A DNA stretch of 64,000 nucleotides, taken from the NCBI GenBank assembly GCA_026182355.1, contig JAPFBL010000104.1, positions 558,001-622,000 on the forward strand. The letters run 5' to 3'. The notes beneath the pieces were generated by a model. It was not told the origin of the DNA. It made no database searches and worked only from the letters and a program-made list of their open reading frames with translations. This stretch comes from Hermatobates lingyangjiaoensis (lineage: Eukaryota; Arthropoda; Insecta; Hemiptera; Hermatobatidae). The position numbers and the translations under genes are program-made. Each line of letters begins with the position of its first letter. Position 1 is the first letter of the stretch. Of the stretch, positions 12,438 to 23,490 are shown piece by piece.

Positions 12438-12694
12438 TGAACTTATTATTAGTCACCTGTCATCTGTTTTTTAATAATAAAAAGATGAGCTGGAGTTGGC
12501 TGTTACAAATTAGAGGAGTCGGAGTCGGCCATAATAGGTCCGACTCCACAGCCCTGGTTACCACACAGACTGCACATAAGAAAGCAGGAATAGTGTGCGG
12601 AGACTTCTGTGTTCCATGTGTGCTAACTTGGTATGATTATCTTACTGTAAGTAATATTTGCGTTTTCATTGCTTTTTCAGAAACAAACTCATAG
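12438..12694. other. Spacer between the duplicated segments
   Basis: It contains a hairpin with 8-bp arms (GGAGTCGG/CCGACTCC) and, ending near 12555, CCGACTCCACAGCCCTG. The reverse complement of that, CAGGGCTGTGGAGTCGG, is a terminal inverted-repeat type I associate with hAT-like MITEs. At 12570-12655 a frame ends in CVLTWYDYLT before GTAAGT and resembles CVITWDDHFA in the duplicated segment. Both readings are tentative. Confidence 0.4.
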
Positions 12695-13638
12695 TTCTGA
12701 AAATGCGAATTGAATAATTCTTTATTTTAGTTTTGTTTACTTTTGTATATACAGTTGTTTGTTCGTCTGTATTAAGCAATGGAAACGCAAATATATCTTA
12801 CAGGAAAACAATCATACGACGTATCACGCATGCAGTACAGAAGTCTCCGAACACTTTTCCTCCTTACTCATGTGCTGTGTGTGTGATTACATGGGACGAT
12901 CACTTTGCTGTAAGATCAGAATATGTTTCCAGTTTTTTTCAATATATTTATTAGTTAAACATTTGCACTCCGTTTATTTAAGCACAATTTAGTTGCGTGG
13001 TTTCATTATAAATGTGTATATATAATTAAGATTATATATTGGGAATTCTTGTTAACAAGTAGAAAAGATGAGCCCATATTTAAATATGTCTTGAAAATGG
13101 GTTAACAGTAGGGGCACTCAGTTTGGTTCACAACAGAGCAGCGCTAAAAAACTAGGAGGAAATGTTTGACAGGGAAGAGGCAGAGATTAATGGAAATAAC
13201 TCACGACTTGTATTTAAATACAGTCAAGTTGAATGGACAGGAGGATTGAATCGGGAGGATAGGAAGCTGAAATAGGAAGGACGGCTCAATCGAGAGCGAA
13301 GATAAGGTTTTGCATGGTTTATAGGAATAAAGAGAACGGCGGGGGCTTATAGGTGAAACGAACGCAGGTTATAAATTAGATTCATTAGGGGTGAGAGAGG
13401 CGTATCTGAAGAAGGGAGTGCCCTTTTGTAATTCGCATGTAATAATGACACAAATCACGCCACAGGGCCTCTAATTGAGAGAGGAATAGGAATTAGTAAT
13501 TCATGGAGGTTGAAGGAAAAGGGCTTGATTTACGAAGGGCCGGCAGCGGATAGGAGTGGGGAGGGGGAGTCCATAAGTAAAGGTATTCCACTTAATATGG
13601 ATTAGGGCAGCAAGATTGTGTTGAAGAAAGGGCAACAG
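12695..13638 (+). repeat. Direct duplication, copy 2
   Basis: Near-identical copy of 11495-12437. Visible differences include one substitution at 12837 (GTACAG for GTTCAG), AGAAAAGATG for AGAAGAAGATG near 13063, extra GG near 13343 and several changes after 13580. High identity with both copies retained side by side suggests a recent event. Confidence 0.9.
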
Positions 13639-13867
13639 AGGGCGACCTGGAACATTGCAACCCTTAGGCGAACGTGTCGTACTCAGTACGATACGTGATC
13701 TAGCATCAGTCAGCCCTGCCGCACCATTACTCTCCCTTAGGGAAAAATACCGCCCTAATATGTCTGGCCGCCACAAAATATGTGTCCCAATCAACTGGTG
13801 CCGGATAACAGGTCTATCTCGCAAAAATAAATTATATAGGTTTGGTAACATGTTCGGGGAAATTTAG
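13625..13867 (+). other. GC-richer block open on both strands
   Basis: The plus strand is open for about 80 codons ending at a TAG at 13867. The minus strand is open for 116 codons from 13851 down to 13501. Both translations have mixed, protein-like composition (for example REKYRPNMSGRHK on the plus strand), so composition alone cannot choose a strand. No domain was recognised and there is no clear splice pair. It starts at the end of the second duplicated copy and runs into unique sequence. It may be a fragment of an unidentified element. Confidence 0.3.
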
Positions 13868-13869
13868 AA

Positions 13870-14010
13870 GAACGTGAGTGGGAGGGGGGGGGGGGGCACT
13901 TGATGAAGCCGTGCAGATATATGGAACGCGCTCAGTAACTGAACTCCTGCTTTATCTTTCTTTTGACCAGACTCCCAGGCATTTGGAACTCTTTGTTCGT
14001 ACTCCTATTA
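13870..14010. other. G-then-C skew island with G13 run
   Basis: G:C is 27:6 over 13861-13920 and 11:18 over 13921-13980, followed by more C. A run of 13 G lies at 13884-13896. Confidence 0.55.
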
Positions 14011-15000
14011 CCCACAATGTTTTCCTTTAAAAAAAAAAAAAACTTTATCTAAATGAAGTTGCTTAATACAACCGTTTGACTCTATAGTAATAGATTGACT
14101 TATATCAACATATTTTTTAACTAATTATAACTTTGGAGGAATAGGTACTACGCTGTGTCTCTTCTTAATAGTTCTTTTTGAATAGATTTGAATGAAGTTG
14201 CACAAGAACAATGCAACTGTAGCCATATTGCCTTTTAGGGCTTCACAAAAACTATGAAGAAACAGAAACGTAAAGTGACGTTTGCGATATTCAATAATCT
14301 AACCCAGGTGAATGCAGAATGTATTTCTACTGTATTCTTTTTTTCCTTGTGTTTAATTTTATTGATTGCATCACGTATTTGTTTATTGTGATTTTTCTAC
14401 ATTACAAAGTTCGTACAAAGGTCGTTCAACAAAACATGTATAAAAGAAGGATTGCTCCCCAAATTTAAAATATATATATATATATATTTTCTATATGCAT
14501 TATTAATAACATGTATGTTTCGACAAACATTAAAAAGAAATTACTCTGTAAATTACAAACAATTCATGTAACCCATTAATTTTGTATGCCTTGTATTCTA
14601 TTATTAATCATATTTTTTCTAAAAATAAAAAAAAATGACTTTGAAAATCAATTGAATGGTACATATTGTCTTGGGTTAATGAATACGTACTTGTTTTACA
14701 TATTCTGTTATTGATAGTGCTATAGATCTAACTAAAAAAAGTTTGATTAAAACAAATGTTGTTAATTATACTCGTATATTATGTAGAACTGAATGGAGTA
14801 ACTGTTGGTTTTAGAATTTTTTTGTGTTACATTTTAAGCAGGTGAGTATTACGGCAACTCCCGATGTATGTCGACCTCATTAAAATTTCTAAGTAGATGG
14901 AGGAGCAGTTGATGTTCGCAGAATGCTAATTTTGCTATAATGGGTTTGATGTTAGGAGTAAGAGTTGTTGCTAAATTAGCGTAATTTATGACTAGTATTA
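14011..15000. other. AT-rich stretch with short TA array
   Basis: A short TA tract lies at about 14470-14488. No gene or dispersed repeat was recognised. Confidence 0.5.
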
Positions 15001-15260
15001 GTTGATTTGAATGAGAGAGAGAGAGAGAGAGAGGGAGTGTGAAGTTGGATTGAGGGGATGTTGAGGGTAAGCAGTAGGGTGGGAGCTGGGAATTATCATA
15101 GGTGGTTGAAGTTGGTTGCCTCCTAGGGGTAGTGAACTGGGAAGAGGGGTGACTGTGGCTCTGTGGCCTGCAAACTTTGCTTCAATCTGCTGCAAACTTA
15201 CCCCCTTATGCAACTATATTCGGATGGGACATGTCTTATCCCTTCAACTGCCGGATGGTC
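15001..15260. other. G-then-C skew island with (GA)n
   Basis: G:C is 53:5 over 15001-15120 (including a GA microsatellite at 15012-15032), 23:11 over 15121-15180 and 8:16 over 15181-15240. Overlapping frames on both strands here are unsupported. Confidence 0.55.
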
Positions 15261-15534
15261 CCAAACGAATCTTATACATTCATTCTATTGTAACCAAAAA
15301 TAAAGTTTGACATCCTTATGTTGACACTAGTTGCTCTATATAATTTCATTTATCATCACTTCTTTCAAAAAAAAAACAAAAACAAACAAACAAACAAAAT
15401 AACTCGCAAAGAAAGCCATTCTTTATAAGGAAATAATTAATAGAATTATACACTTTGCGCAAACAATGTGCTCGAAAAGCAGGAAACGACTATGTCATCA
15501 AAGTCACAGAAATGTAGTACTTTTTTGAGTGCAC

Positions 15535-15735
15535 TTTTTGTGAATATAGTGTATATATATATATATACATAGACTGTGACAGTTGACATTAGTTGACTGT
15601 CGTCCCTCCGTCAATCCTCTTTTTCTTCTGAGGATGACCGCTATTATGGTCATTGAAATGTGAGTCTTTGTTATGTTTCTGTCTATGTGTCACAGTTTAT
15701 TTTAAGTATATATATATATATATAAATTTCCAATA
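15535..15735 (+). mobile_element. Family D repeat between TA arrays
   Basis: TA arrays lie at about 15551-15567 and 15709-15723. Between them are GACAGTTGACATTAG, then CTGAGGA (15628-15634), an extra T, a GACC/GGTC hairpin, three bases, and GAAATGTGAGTC. It continues to TGTCACAGTTTATTTTAAG at the array. This copy keeps the CUGANGA core but has lost most of the ATATTGAAAA segment present in other copies. It matches the minus-strand copies at 5.2, 48.5 and 49.0 kb. Confidence 0.7.
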
Positions 15736-15840
15736 AGATACAAATTGTGAGTTACATATAGTGTTTACTACCATAGTTATAAGGATTATTCATAATAACA
15801 ATAACTAATTTAACAAAGGTGTAAGACTCAAAAGTTGGTT

Positions 15841-16140
15841 TGCACGTTTAGTAAAGTATGCAGGAAGGCATGTTTAACGAGTGGGCCAGGGTATAAAGTA
15901 GAGTGACAGAGGTGAAATGTTGATGAGGGATGCATGAAGTCTAGGTAAAGTGCAAGCTGTAACCTTGAAGTGACAACTTTATCATTAAGCCAGGGGACAG
16001 GTTAATAACGGAGACTAAGTGGTGGACAAGTTGCGAGTACTGCTCTGGGACATGTTACACATTTATCATGCTGCTTCCAAACGCTATTTTTGCTACCCTC
16101 TTTCCTCTTCCCCGCTACCCCTTTGAATTCCAATGACGCG
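15841..16140. other. G-then-C skew island
   Basis: G:C is 41:12 over 15841-15960, roughly balanced to 16080, then 7:23 over 16081-16140. No open frame of note. Confidence 0.55.
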
Positions 16141-16999
16141 AGGAATTATTAATTGACCTTGTTGGAATAGTGTAGAGTTTTTAGTTAGGCAGCATTCTGC
16201 ATAAACTTTTTCAAGAAATTTAACTCCCATACAGAAAACAAAACAGTCAATTATAATTTGCAGATGGATGGGATTGCCTTAACACTGCAGCTATAGAAAT
16301 TGCTATTAGGTACAAGTATACACAGGTATACTAGTGCAGAACAGACTAGAATAACAACTTCAAAATATTTTTAAATTTGAAAGATACACCAAATTATTAC
16401 TGCACAAACAGTGCAGACTGTCTTTAATTTTATTAATTATGAATCATTACTGCTTAAAACAGTTTGGCCTCTAAATCTGAATATGATAGTTAAATTATCT
16501 TTGGTTACCTCAATTTTCTAATCTGTTTATTTTGCTCACCACTATACACATAGTTTTGGTGAAATCAAATTAAATATACTATAATGCATCTAACCTGTGA
16601 GCCGTATGCATTCCAAAGGGTTTTCTAGTTTATGAAACAAGAGTAGCGGTTAGTCGTTTCTTTCAAAATCATCCCCAACTATACGGTCAAACTGAATCTA
16701 AAACCCAGGCAAAAATCCAAGATGACATTGCAAGGAAAGCTAAAAAGGTTATGTTTATCATGACTAGGTCCTTTGAGACGTGTTTTGTTTCTGGTTAGCC
16801 TTCATTCGGTTCTATAGCTAAATGATTGCGATATTAACAAACTCTAACCACTATCATATGATAATATGAGGATTTAAAAAAAAAAGTTGAAAATCCTGCT
16901 GAAATTCACAATTTTACTAAATGTCTGTATAGGACAAAGGCATTGCTTTTGTTTATATATATCATGATCATATTATAAATATCCATCATATATCCTGAA
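16141..16999. other. AT-rich stretch, nothing recognised
   Basis: No gene or repeat was seen. Confidence 0.4.
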
Positions 17000-17060
17000 C
17001 AGTTCTTGACACCCGACCAGATTCGAACTTAGTGCATCTTCAAGAAGGACAAGCATGTTT
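17000..17060 (-). repeat. Family B hammerhead-like motif
   Basis: The minus strand reads TTGAAGA (17037-17043), an extra T, a hairpin GCAC-TAA-GTTC, GAA, TCTGGT and C, then GGGTGTCAAG. Against the other copies the palindrome was probably ACCGGT followed by C, the favoured hammerhead cleavage base. The copy is lightly decayed: C3 reads T and the palindrome is mutated. It is short, with no larger fold-back visible around it. Confidence 0.5.
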
Positions 17061-17624
17061 GATTAAAACAGTCACTTTCTTGAAGGAGCTAGAAGTGAAG
17101 GCAAAATTATCGATCTTTTTTACTACAGTTATTAAACATCAGATTATAGATATCTGATCTCAAATTATCATATACTTAAAGTATACAAAACCTATAATGT
17201 ATGGCATCTAAAAATATCTTTCTGATAATAACCTATGGTTCAAACAATATTCATTTATTCTGCTACAAAACCTTTTAAATGATTGCAGCATAACTGTTCC
17301 TACAAAGTTTTATCACAGATAGAAATACAATTTTTGATAAATTACTACGGTAGTCATTTGATATGTACAATATACGCAAATAGTTCAACAGAGACAGATA
17401 ACCTCTCATACATTCTCATCACTGCCAGTAGAGTTTACTCCATTGTTAGACAAAGAAACAGCATCACATCAATCATAAAAATACACCATCAGTGAAGACA
17501 ACTTCCTTATCTAATCATTAATCATCTCATTGATAATACTACCAATAATTATAAACAGCATTCTTATACTTTAAACTGACTTAATCACAAAAATGATATC
17601 AATGTATTAGCAGTAGTAGACAAC
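17061..17624. other. AT-rich stretch, nothing recognised
   Basis: The frame at 17283-17495 has no motif or splice context. Nothing else was seen. Confidence 0.4.
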
Positions 17625-17955
17625 CCTTTAGGTTGCAGTGGCTATCCCACAAGGGGCACACATAGACCGAACATTGGGCCCTACACAATCATGATTGATT
17701 CTATATTGGGAGGACTAAATTTTGCATAACTCAAGTGTATTTATAGTAAGGATCTTTAACGAGTACCTCTAACGAGGCACTAACCTTTAATTTAAACGAG
17801 GCTCGGGATCGACGGTTTAACGTCTTTCTCCTAGGGATGACGTGTTCAGATTTATTCACCTCCCGCATGAATAAATCGAGAGCCAGGTGGTGATCAAACC
17901 CCGGTCCTATCAGTTCAGAGGCGAGTACGTTAACCACTGAGCTAACCTGGCCCCT
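17625..17955 (-). mobile_element. tRNA-derived SINE, best-preserved copy
   Basis: On the minus strand it begins GGGGCCAGGTTAGCTCAGTG, a well-formed tRNA acceptor/D region with A box TTAGCTCAGTGG (17934-17945). About 35 bases on is a B box GGGTTTGATCACC (17887-17899). The body follows with GACGTTAAACCGTCG, GGTACTCGTTAAAGATCC and a 3' end containing ACCTAAAGG-type sequence. It may retain internal RNA polymerase III promoter function. The minus-strand frame 17731-17937 is a by-product. Confidence 0.85.
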
Positions 17956-18769
17956 TACTTACAGAGCAAACGACTCTGCTTTTTAAATACTGTTTTAATA
18001 GTGCCATAGAACTAGATGAATCAGGAATGAAAGTAGATAAAGTAAATAACTAAAGAAAAAAAAATATCCCGAAGGAATTCAGTATTTAATATGCTCATAA
18101 ATGGTTGTATGATCCTATTTATAAAATGAAAAGTATTATCAAAGACATTCAATAACTGCAGAGAATGATAATAGGGTGTAGAGTGAATGTCATGTGGATA
18201 TGGCATTTGATAAGCAGATGGAGGCGTCGCTTTGTTACCAGCCAGAAAGTTTTTATTTGTTTTCACGAAGTGAATTGACGTAGAATGAATTTAGTTTGCC
18301 CTCTAAAGGGGTTAACAGCTTTGAGGAAGCCCTGGCTGAATAAATGGACAATAGAAAGTTTTTAGTGGCCCAGGAGATGAGTCTTGTGTCCCTCCTTTAG
18401 TCTCCTAACTCCTCCATTAAAAGCAGTTATAAAAAATACACTTTAATTCACAATCTACCATCGCAACTCTGTCTTTTAATGCAATAAGAAGTACGAGTTA
18501 AATGACTGAATTTTACGCGCGAATGATTCTAATATCTTTTAGAAACTTCTAAGCTTTTTCAAGCAACAAACAAAGACACTTAAAAGACAAAAACCTATTC
18601 TACACCATTGTTAATTCAAAAAAAAAAAAATATTAAATAACTCATATAGTCAAAGTCATACAAAATTTTTTAAATACGGTTATATATATCAGAAATTTGT
18701 TAATGACACATAGTTTCGTAAATGTATATTATTATAAAATTATTATTATACCGTGAATTGGTGTTGTAG
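17956..18769. other. AT-rich stretch with weak skew patch
   Basis: At 18290-18420 there is a weaker G-then-C patch. Otherwise no gene or known repeat was seen. Confidence 0.4.
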
Positions 18770-18806
18770 CAGCCCGACCGGTTTTGCACATGGCGCATAT
18801 TCATGT
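18770..18806 (-). repeat. Family B hammerhead-like fragment
   Basis: The minus strand reads TGAATA, T, a hairpin GCGC-CAT-GTGC, AAAACCGGTCGGG. It aligns base for base with the copy at 17.0 kb but keeps the palindrome ACCGGT and the following C intact. GAA has become AAA and the CTGANGA is damaged. Confidence 0.45.
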
Positions 18807-19159
18807 TAATGCAAATATCAGCATATTCAACAAATATCAGCCCCATTTAAAGATAATCAACGTGCAAAATTGGTGGAACGACTGCATTACCGATTCGGCA
18901 GGTATGACAAAATTTTATGACAATATGATGATTATATAATGTTGAACGATAACGGAGTACTTGCCTCCGTTATGCATATAAATGTGAAGTTAAGGTATTT
19001 AGTGCACTACTTATACGAAAATTGCATAACAAAATATTGATTAACATGGAACCATTACAAGAAGTAGTATAATACTAAAAATGACAAGTGTAAGGGCTAA
19101 CCGATAGTCACTCTCAGATTTTTCCTTCTTAAATTTGTGGATTAATATGTAAATGAGCA
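18807..19159. other. AT-rich stretch, nothing recognised
   Basis: No gene or repeat was seen between the family B fragment and the degenerate repeat at 19.16 kb. Confidence 0.35.
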
Positions 19160-19290
19160 TATGTCAAAATTCAGAATGACCAAATCCCGGAACTCTAAAT
19201 CCCGAATTGATCAATATCTTGAATATTCATAATCTCAAAACTTAAGAATATCAAAAATCAAAATCCCGAAAAATAAAGTCATTTGTACTC
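19160..19290. repeat. Degenerate CCCGAA-type repeat, left side
   Basis: AATCCCGAAnT-like and AATATCnnnAA-like units recur. The reverse complement shares TTTTTGATATTCT and TTCC(T/G)GGATTT with 19800-19912, so the two blocks form a loose inverted pair around the coding relic at 19444-19671. Confidence 0.4.
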
Positions 19291-19443
19291 GTAGGTAAAC
19301 TATTTTTTCTTTTTTGTTTGGTTATTGTTGATATATTTGAATTTTCTCCCCTCCCTTTTGAAATACTGGGTGGATTTTCTTTAAACGGTCATTGCTTTTA
19401 TCTATTTATCAATGTATCCATCTACCAATTAGTAGAAAGAAAA

Positions 19444-19671
19444 TCACAGATTCAATAAATCCTCAGTTAAGCGAACATATGAATCAGGTTTGAAAGTCCT
19501 GATGTTCCTTACGGTATCGATAAGCTTTCTGATAGCTAACAATACCTTGATTAGGATTACCAGAGACTCTGGCCTCGTTACTGAGCTCACCACGAGGACG
19601 TAGTCACTCGATGTACCAACCTCCACTTCAACAGGGTTTCGGGCTAAGCCTCTAACTGCTGTTTCTACAGT
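19444..19671 (-). CDS. Unidentified coding relic, 75 codons
   Basis: The minus strand is open from just after a TAA at 19672-19674 to a TGA at 19444. The peptide begins TVETAVRGLARNPVEVE, continues through GTSSDYVLVVSSVTRPE and IRKLIDTVRNIRTFK, and ends SYVRLTEDLLNL. Amino-acid composition is balanced and the DNA is GC-richer than its surroundings with varied third positions, which favours past coding use. There is no ATG at the start. Upstream AACTGTAG could be a weak 3' splice site. I recognise no family. It lies inside the loose inverted repeat 19160-19290/19800-19912, so it may be cargo of a fold-back transposon. Confidence 0.35.
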   Translation of the reverse strand, partial: TVETAVRGLARNPVEVEVGTSSDYVLVVSSVTRPESLVILIKVLLAIRKLIDTVRNIRTFKPDSYVRLTEDLLNL

Positions 19672-19799
19672 TTATCCTTTAATTTTCATTCTTTATTATA
19701 TGGGCCCTATGGACATACAGAAGAAACCCTCCCCTCAGATCGTTATCTTTATCTCCGCCAATGGTCGAGGTTCTGTTGTAAACATTAGTACAACTACAA

Positions 19800-19912
19800 T
19801 AATAATTTTTGATATTCTGATAATTTGGAATTTTGATATATTAGGGACCTTAAATTCCTGGATTTCGACGGCAGAGGTTTTAAGATTCAGCATTTTGATC
19901 AGAAGCTATCAA
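19800..19912. repeat. Degenerate repeat, right side of loose fold-back
   Basis: Partner of 19160-19290 in inverse orientation. It shares TTTTTGATATTCT, GAATTTTGATAT-like and AATTCCTGGATTTCG-like words. The similarity is partial and could also reflect low-complexity composition. Confidence 0.35.
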
Positions 19913-21188
19913 TGAGTGTTTCCCATATTAATTTTTACTTATCTTTACTCGTTTCAAACGCTGTAGTAAACACTTTCATCGCAGTTGGCAAAATAAATAT
20001 AAGCTCACAATAATAGAGTAACTAAATAAATTATTTGTACAATTCAATAACACTGTCAAAATGGAGAGTAGGGTACTAAAATCTTTTTAAGTATAAATTA
20101 AGAGTCATCAACAAGTTATACTTCCTTTTACTTTTTTCTTTTTTTTATTTACCAGCTAAAGTCAGTAATGCAGAGTATTATGTAAATAATTATATGAATA
20201 TTTGGTTAACTAAACTGTACAATTGAACAAGATTTTCAAGATAATAAAGCATACATTTTCGCTTGAATTATAAAACAAGAGAATTCTCTTAGAAGACTTT
20301 AACTTCGATTTAGAAACTTTCTAGAGCGGAATATATGTAAGAGCAGAAATAAAGAAGGCGGAGTTCCTTGTTCATTATGTGAGAGGAAAGGAGAGGAAAG
20401 TGTTAAATTACAAAGGTCCCCACTGTAGGTCATTAGAGAAGCATAATAGTTAGTTAGGATGGAAAATAGGTAGTGTTAAAACAACGCTGTCGCTCCACTA
20501 AACCAGAAATGTAAATTTTTCAGCGGTTGTTAGTGGTTGAAGAGGAGGGGGCGTTGTAAATAATCAGAAAGTTTCTCAAGAGATGAAGACAATTAGACTA
20601 GGAAGCAGAGCCTTGAGGTGGAAGTAAGGAACCCTGCTTCTTCTTTGATAATACAGCGCTCTCTGTTTACCTTAATTTATAGCGTCAAGAACCCTCGGTG
20701 AATTTATTATCCTCTATTTTAATTAACAACCTTCTTTAAGATTGTTTTTTAATTGTTTATCTTTAAAGGTGATTAAACAGTTGCTTGGAAATTGGGAATT
20801 TCAAGTCGACAAAACAGAGTGACCTGTGAGAGGGGACGAGAAGGGATTAGTCCTTAGAGTTAACTGATGTAGAAAGGAGTAGTGCACAGATTATATATAA
20901 ATTCCTTTCAAATTATAATCTTCTTTAAAGTTGCTCAACTTATGAAAGAAAAATGATAATTTTAATGGTACTCTTGCCTTTATGTCAAAGTATATTTACA
21001 CTCTAAACCTCAAAAAAACTAATATTAATTAAAAAAGATTATATCTAGAAGATTACTCATTTGTTTCATGTCCAGAACTGTATATTTCAAGACCAACTGT
21101 TAAATTGTGAAGTATGTTCTGTGGAAAACTTGATTGCTACTTTTAAAGACATACATGCAATATATGTAAAATGATTCGTATAACAATG
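19913..21188. other. AT-rich stretch with purine-rich block
   Basis: At 20341-20640 the plus strand is G-rich over C by roughly two to one by hand count, with repeated GGAGAGGAAAG. Only a weak C-rich tail follows. No gene was seen. Confidence 0.45.

Positions 21189-21729
<541 letters not shown>

Positions 21730-21791
<62 letters not shown>
21730..21791. repeat. (TA)n microsatellite
   Basis: An imperfect TA array joined directly to the dispersed repeat at 21783-21915. Confidence 0.95.
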
Positions 21792-21915
21792 GTTACAATG
21801 TTGACAATAGGAGTCATTTTTACAGGTCCATGTGTAAGGTCCCAGTTACCCGCTGCTCAGCGAAGCCTCAGTCATTCTGCCAATAGGTATAGAGGTTGCA
21901 CAGTCCCTCTGTGTT
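21783..21915. repeat. Dispersed repeat, copy 1
   Basis: It shares TTCGTTA, CAGTTACCCGCTGC, AGCGAAGCCT and TATAGAGGT in order with 22459-22590. Each copy adjoins TA-rich sequence. Type unknown; there is no coding content. Confidence 0.75.
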
Positions 21916-22458
21916 AAATGATGTTTGGCAGAAAACATTAGCCTCACTTTACAGTGGGCTATATATATATATGTATATATTAGTGTATTTGGGGAGCAGG
22001 CCTTCGTCTATACAAGTTTTATTAAAACCTATGCCTATTTCTAATTTTACACTTTTTCGGGTTAATTTTTCCCATCTTCTGACCTCTGGCTTCCAAGAGT
22101 TCGGGACTAGATATATTAATTCTCCAAAATTTTTATTTTCATAAACCAACATTTTTCGGCCCACATCGACCATAATAATATAACAATATAATGATAATGA
22201 TATATATATAATACATAGATAAAAGCCAAATAAAAATTAAAAAAAGAAAACATTTAACTAAAATAAAATTAAAAGCTGATAACAACTTAAAAAAAAAAAA
22301 ATCAACGATTGAGGTTAAGCCCAGGAGCCCATCTACCACCCAGAAGACTAATAAGTGCTTCTTCTGAAGCTCTCAGAGTAACTTTCGAATCAGTCTGATC
22401 AATCCGCCTCAGGACGGATATATATATATATATTATGTTTTCTATGAGTTGCCCGGGA

Positions 22459-22590
22459 AAAGAAATATGATTCGTTAAAATGGTGACAAATAAGAGAGTA
22501 GAGTTTGTACGTCCATGCGTGCGGTCCAGTTACCCGCTGCCTAGCGAAGCCTTAGTTATTGCGCCAATGGGTATAGAGGTAGTATAGACG
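22459..22590. repeat. Dispersed repeat, copy 2
   Basis: Diverged direct copy of 21783-21915 with several substitutions and indels. A TA tract lies just upstream at about 22419-22433. Confidence 0.75.
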
Positions 22591-22735
22591 TTATAGATAT
22601 CTATATTATATTTATATATTATATAGATATATAATATATAATATACTATATATTATATATCTATATATATCTATAGATAGGTAATATAGAGGTAATGGAT
22701 ATCTATAGATAGGTAATATAGAGGTAATGCGGGAA
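22591..22735. repeat. AT low-complexity and short tandem duplication
   Basis: TATATAGATA-type sequence is followed by two tandem copies of a unit of about 32 bp containing CTATAGATAGGTAATATAGA and GGTAATG. Confidence 0.8.
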
Positions 22736-23387
22736 ACTGCATTACTATGCAGTTTCAATACATACTGCAAGAGCTTCAAGAAAGTTTTTAATTGACCCTA
22801 ATAATGTTATTCGTATTGTTGCTCTGAATTCTATTTCAACTATGGCCTTATTTGCTGACAGATGAGAGCGGTGTTACCCCACACAGCTCCACTCCCGTGT
22901 AGCAATCTCTAACATATGAAATTGGCAACACTGAACGTCAAGCATTGTGCAGTCCTAACATCAATTAGGTACCAACCCTTAACCAAACCGTACAAAAGCG
23001 AAATGTTCAATAGAAGGGGTTTATCTTTTATTTAAAAAATACTCTGACATGTTATCCATGTAAGGTGAATATTCTTTGAGTTAAGGCATTGCTATTAATT
23101 CAAACTCCTGTTTTATATTTATTTTGATCTATCCGTCGTAGAGAGTTTTTCTGTTACTCTTGAAGATTACTAATTTCTTTGTAATGACTTGCAATAATTA
23201 AATATTTTTTTAATGACTAGTAGCGTAATAATTATTTTATCAAAGCATTTCACATGACTTAAGGAATGAACTTACTTTTTCATGCTTATGTAGATAAACG
23301 AAAAATTGATTTCATGTTTAATACAAAAAGTCATAATTTTAACAATATGTTTTATCGATGTTTATGAACTACAACAGACATGAATTA
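22736..23387. other. AT-rich stretch, nothing recognised
   Basis: No gene or repeat was seen. Confidence 0.4.
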
Positions 23388-23490
23388 TTAAGTGATATCC
23401 TTGAGGTCCCAAAGGAAGAGATCAAGGATACCGGGACTGGAGTACAGCTTGGAGTAGTTCTCCAAGAAATGTGGTAACATTAACACCACT
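23388..23490. other. Small GC-richer island, possible exon
   Basis: The plus strand reads SDILEVPKEEIKDTGTG and on to a TAA near 23482. The minus strand is open too, with LPHFLENYSKLYSSPG. Both are protein-like, so the strand is undecided. It could be one exon or a retrotransposon fragment. No family was recognised. Confidence 0.25.

Noticed and set aside
17731..17937. 68-codon frame in the 17.6-kb SINE
   Set aside because: It lies within a tRNA-derived repeat, and comparable frames at 52.5 and 63.5 kb have different sequences and phases.
17880..17953. A functional tRNA gene
   Set aside because: The tRNA-like head continues into a SINE body shared with other copies, and cloverleaf pairing was not confirmed.
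22370..22430. TCTGAAG..TTTCGAATCAGTCTGATC as a hammerhead-like motif
   Set aside because: The core lacks the final A, stem II is weak, and only one copy is present.
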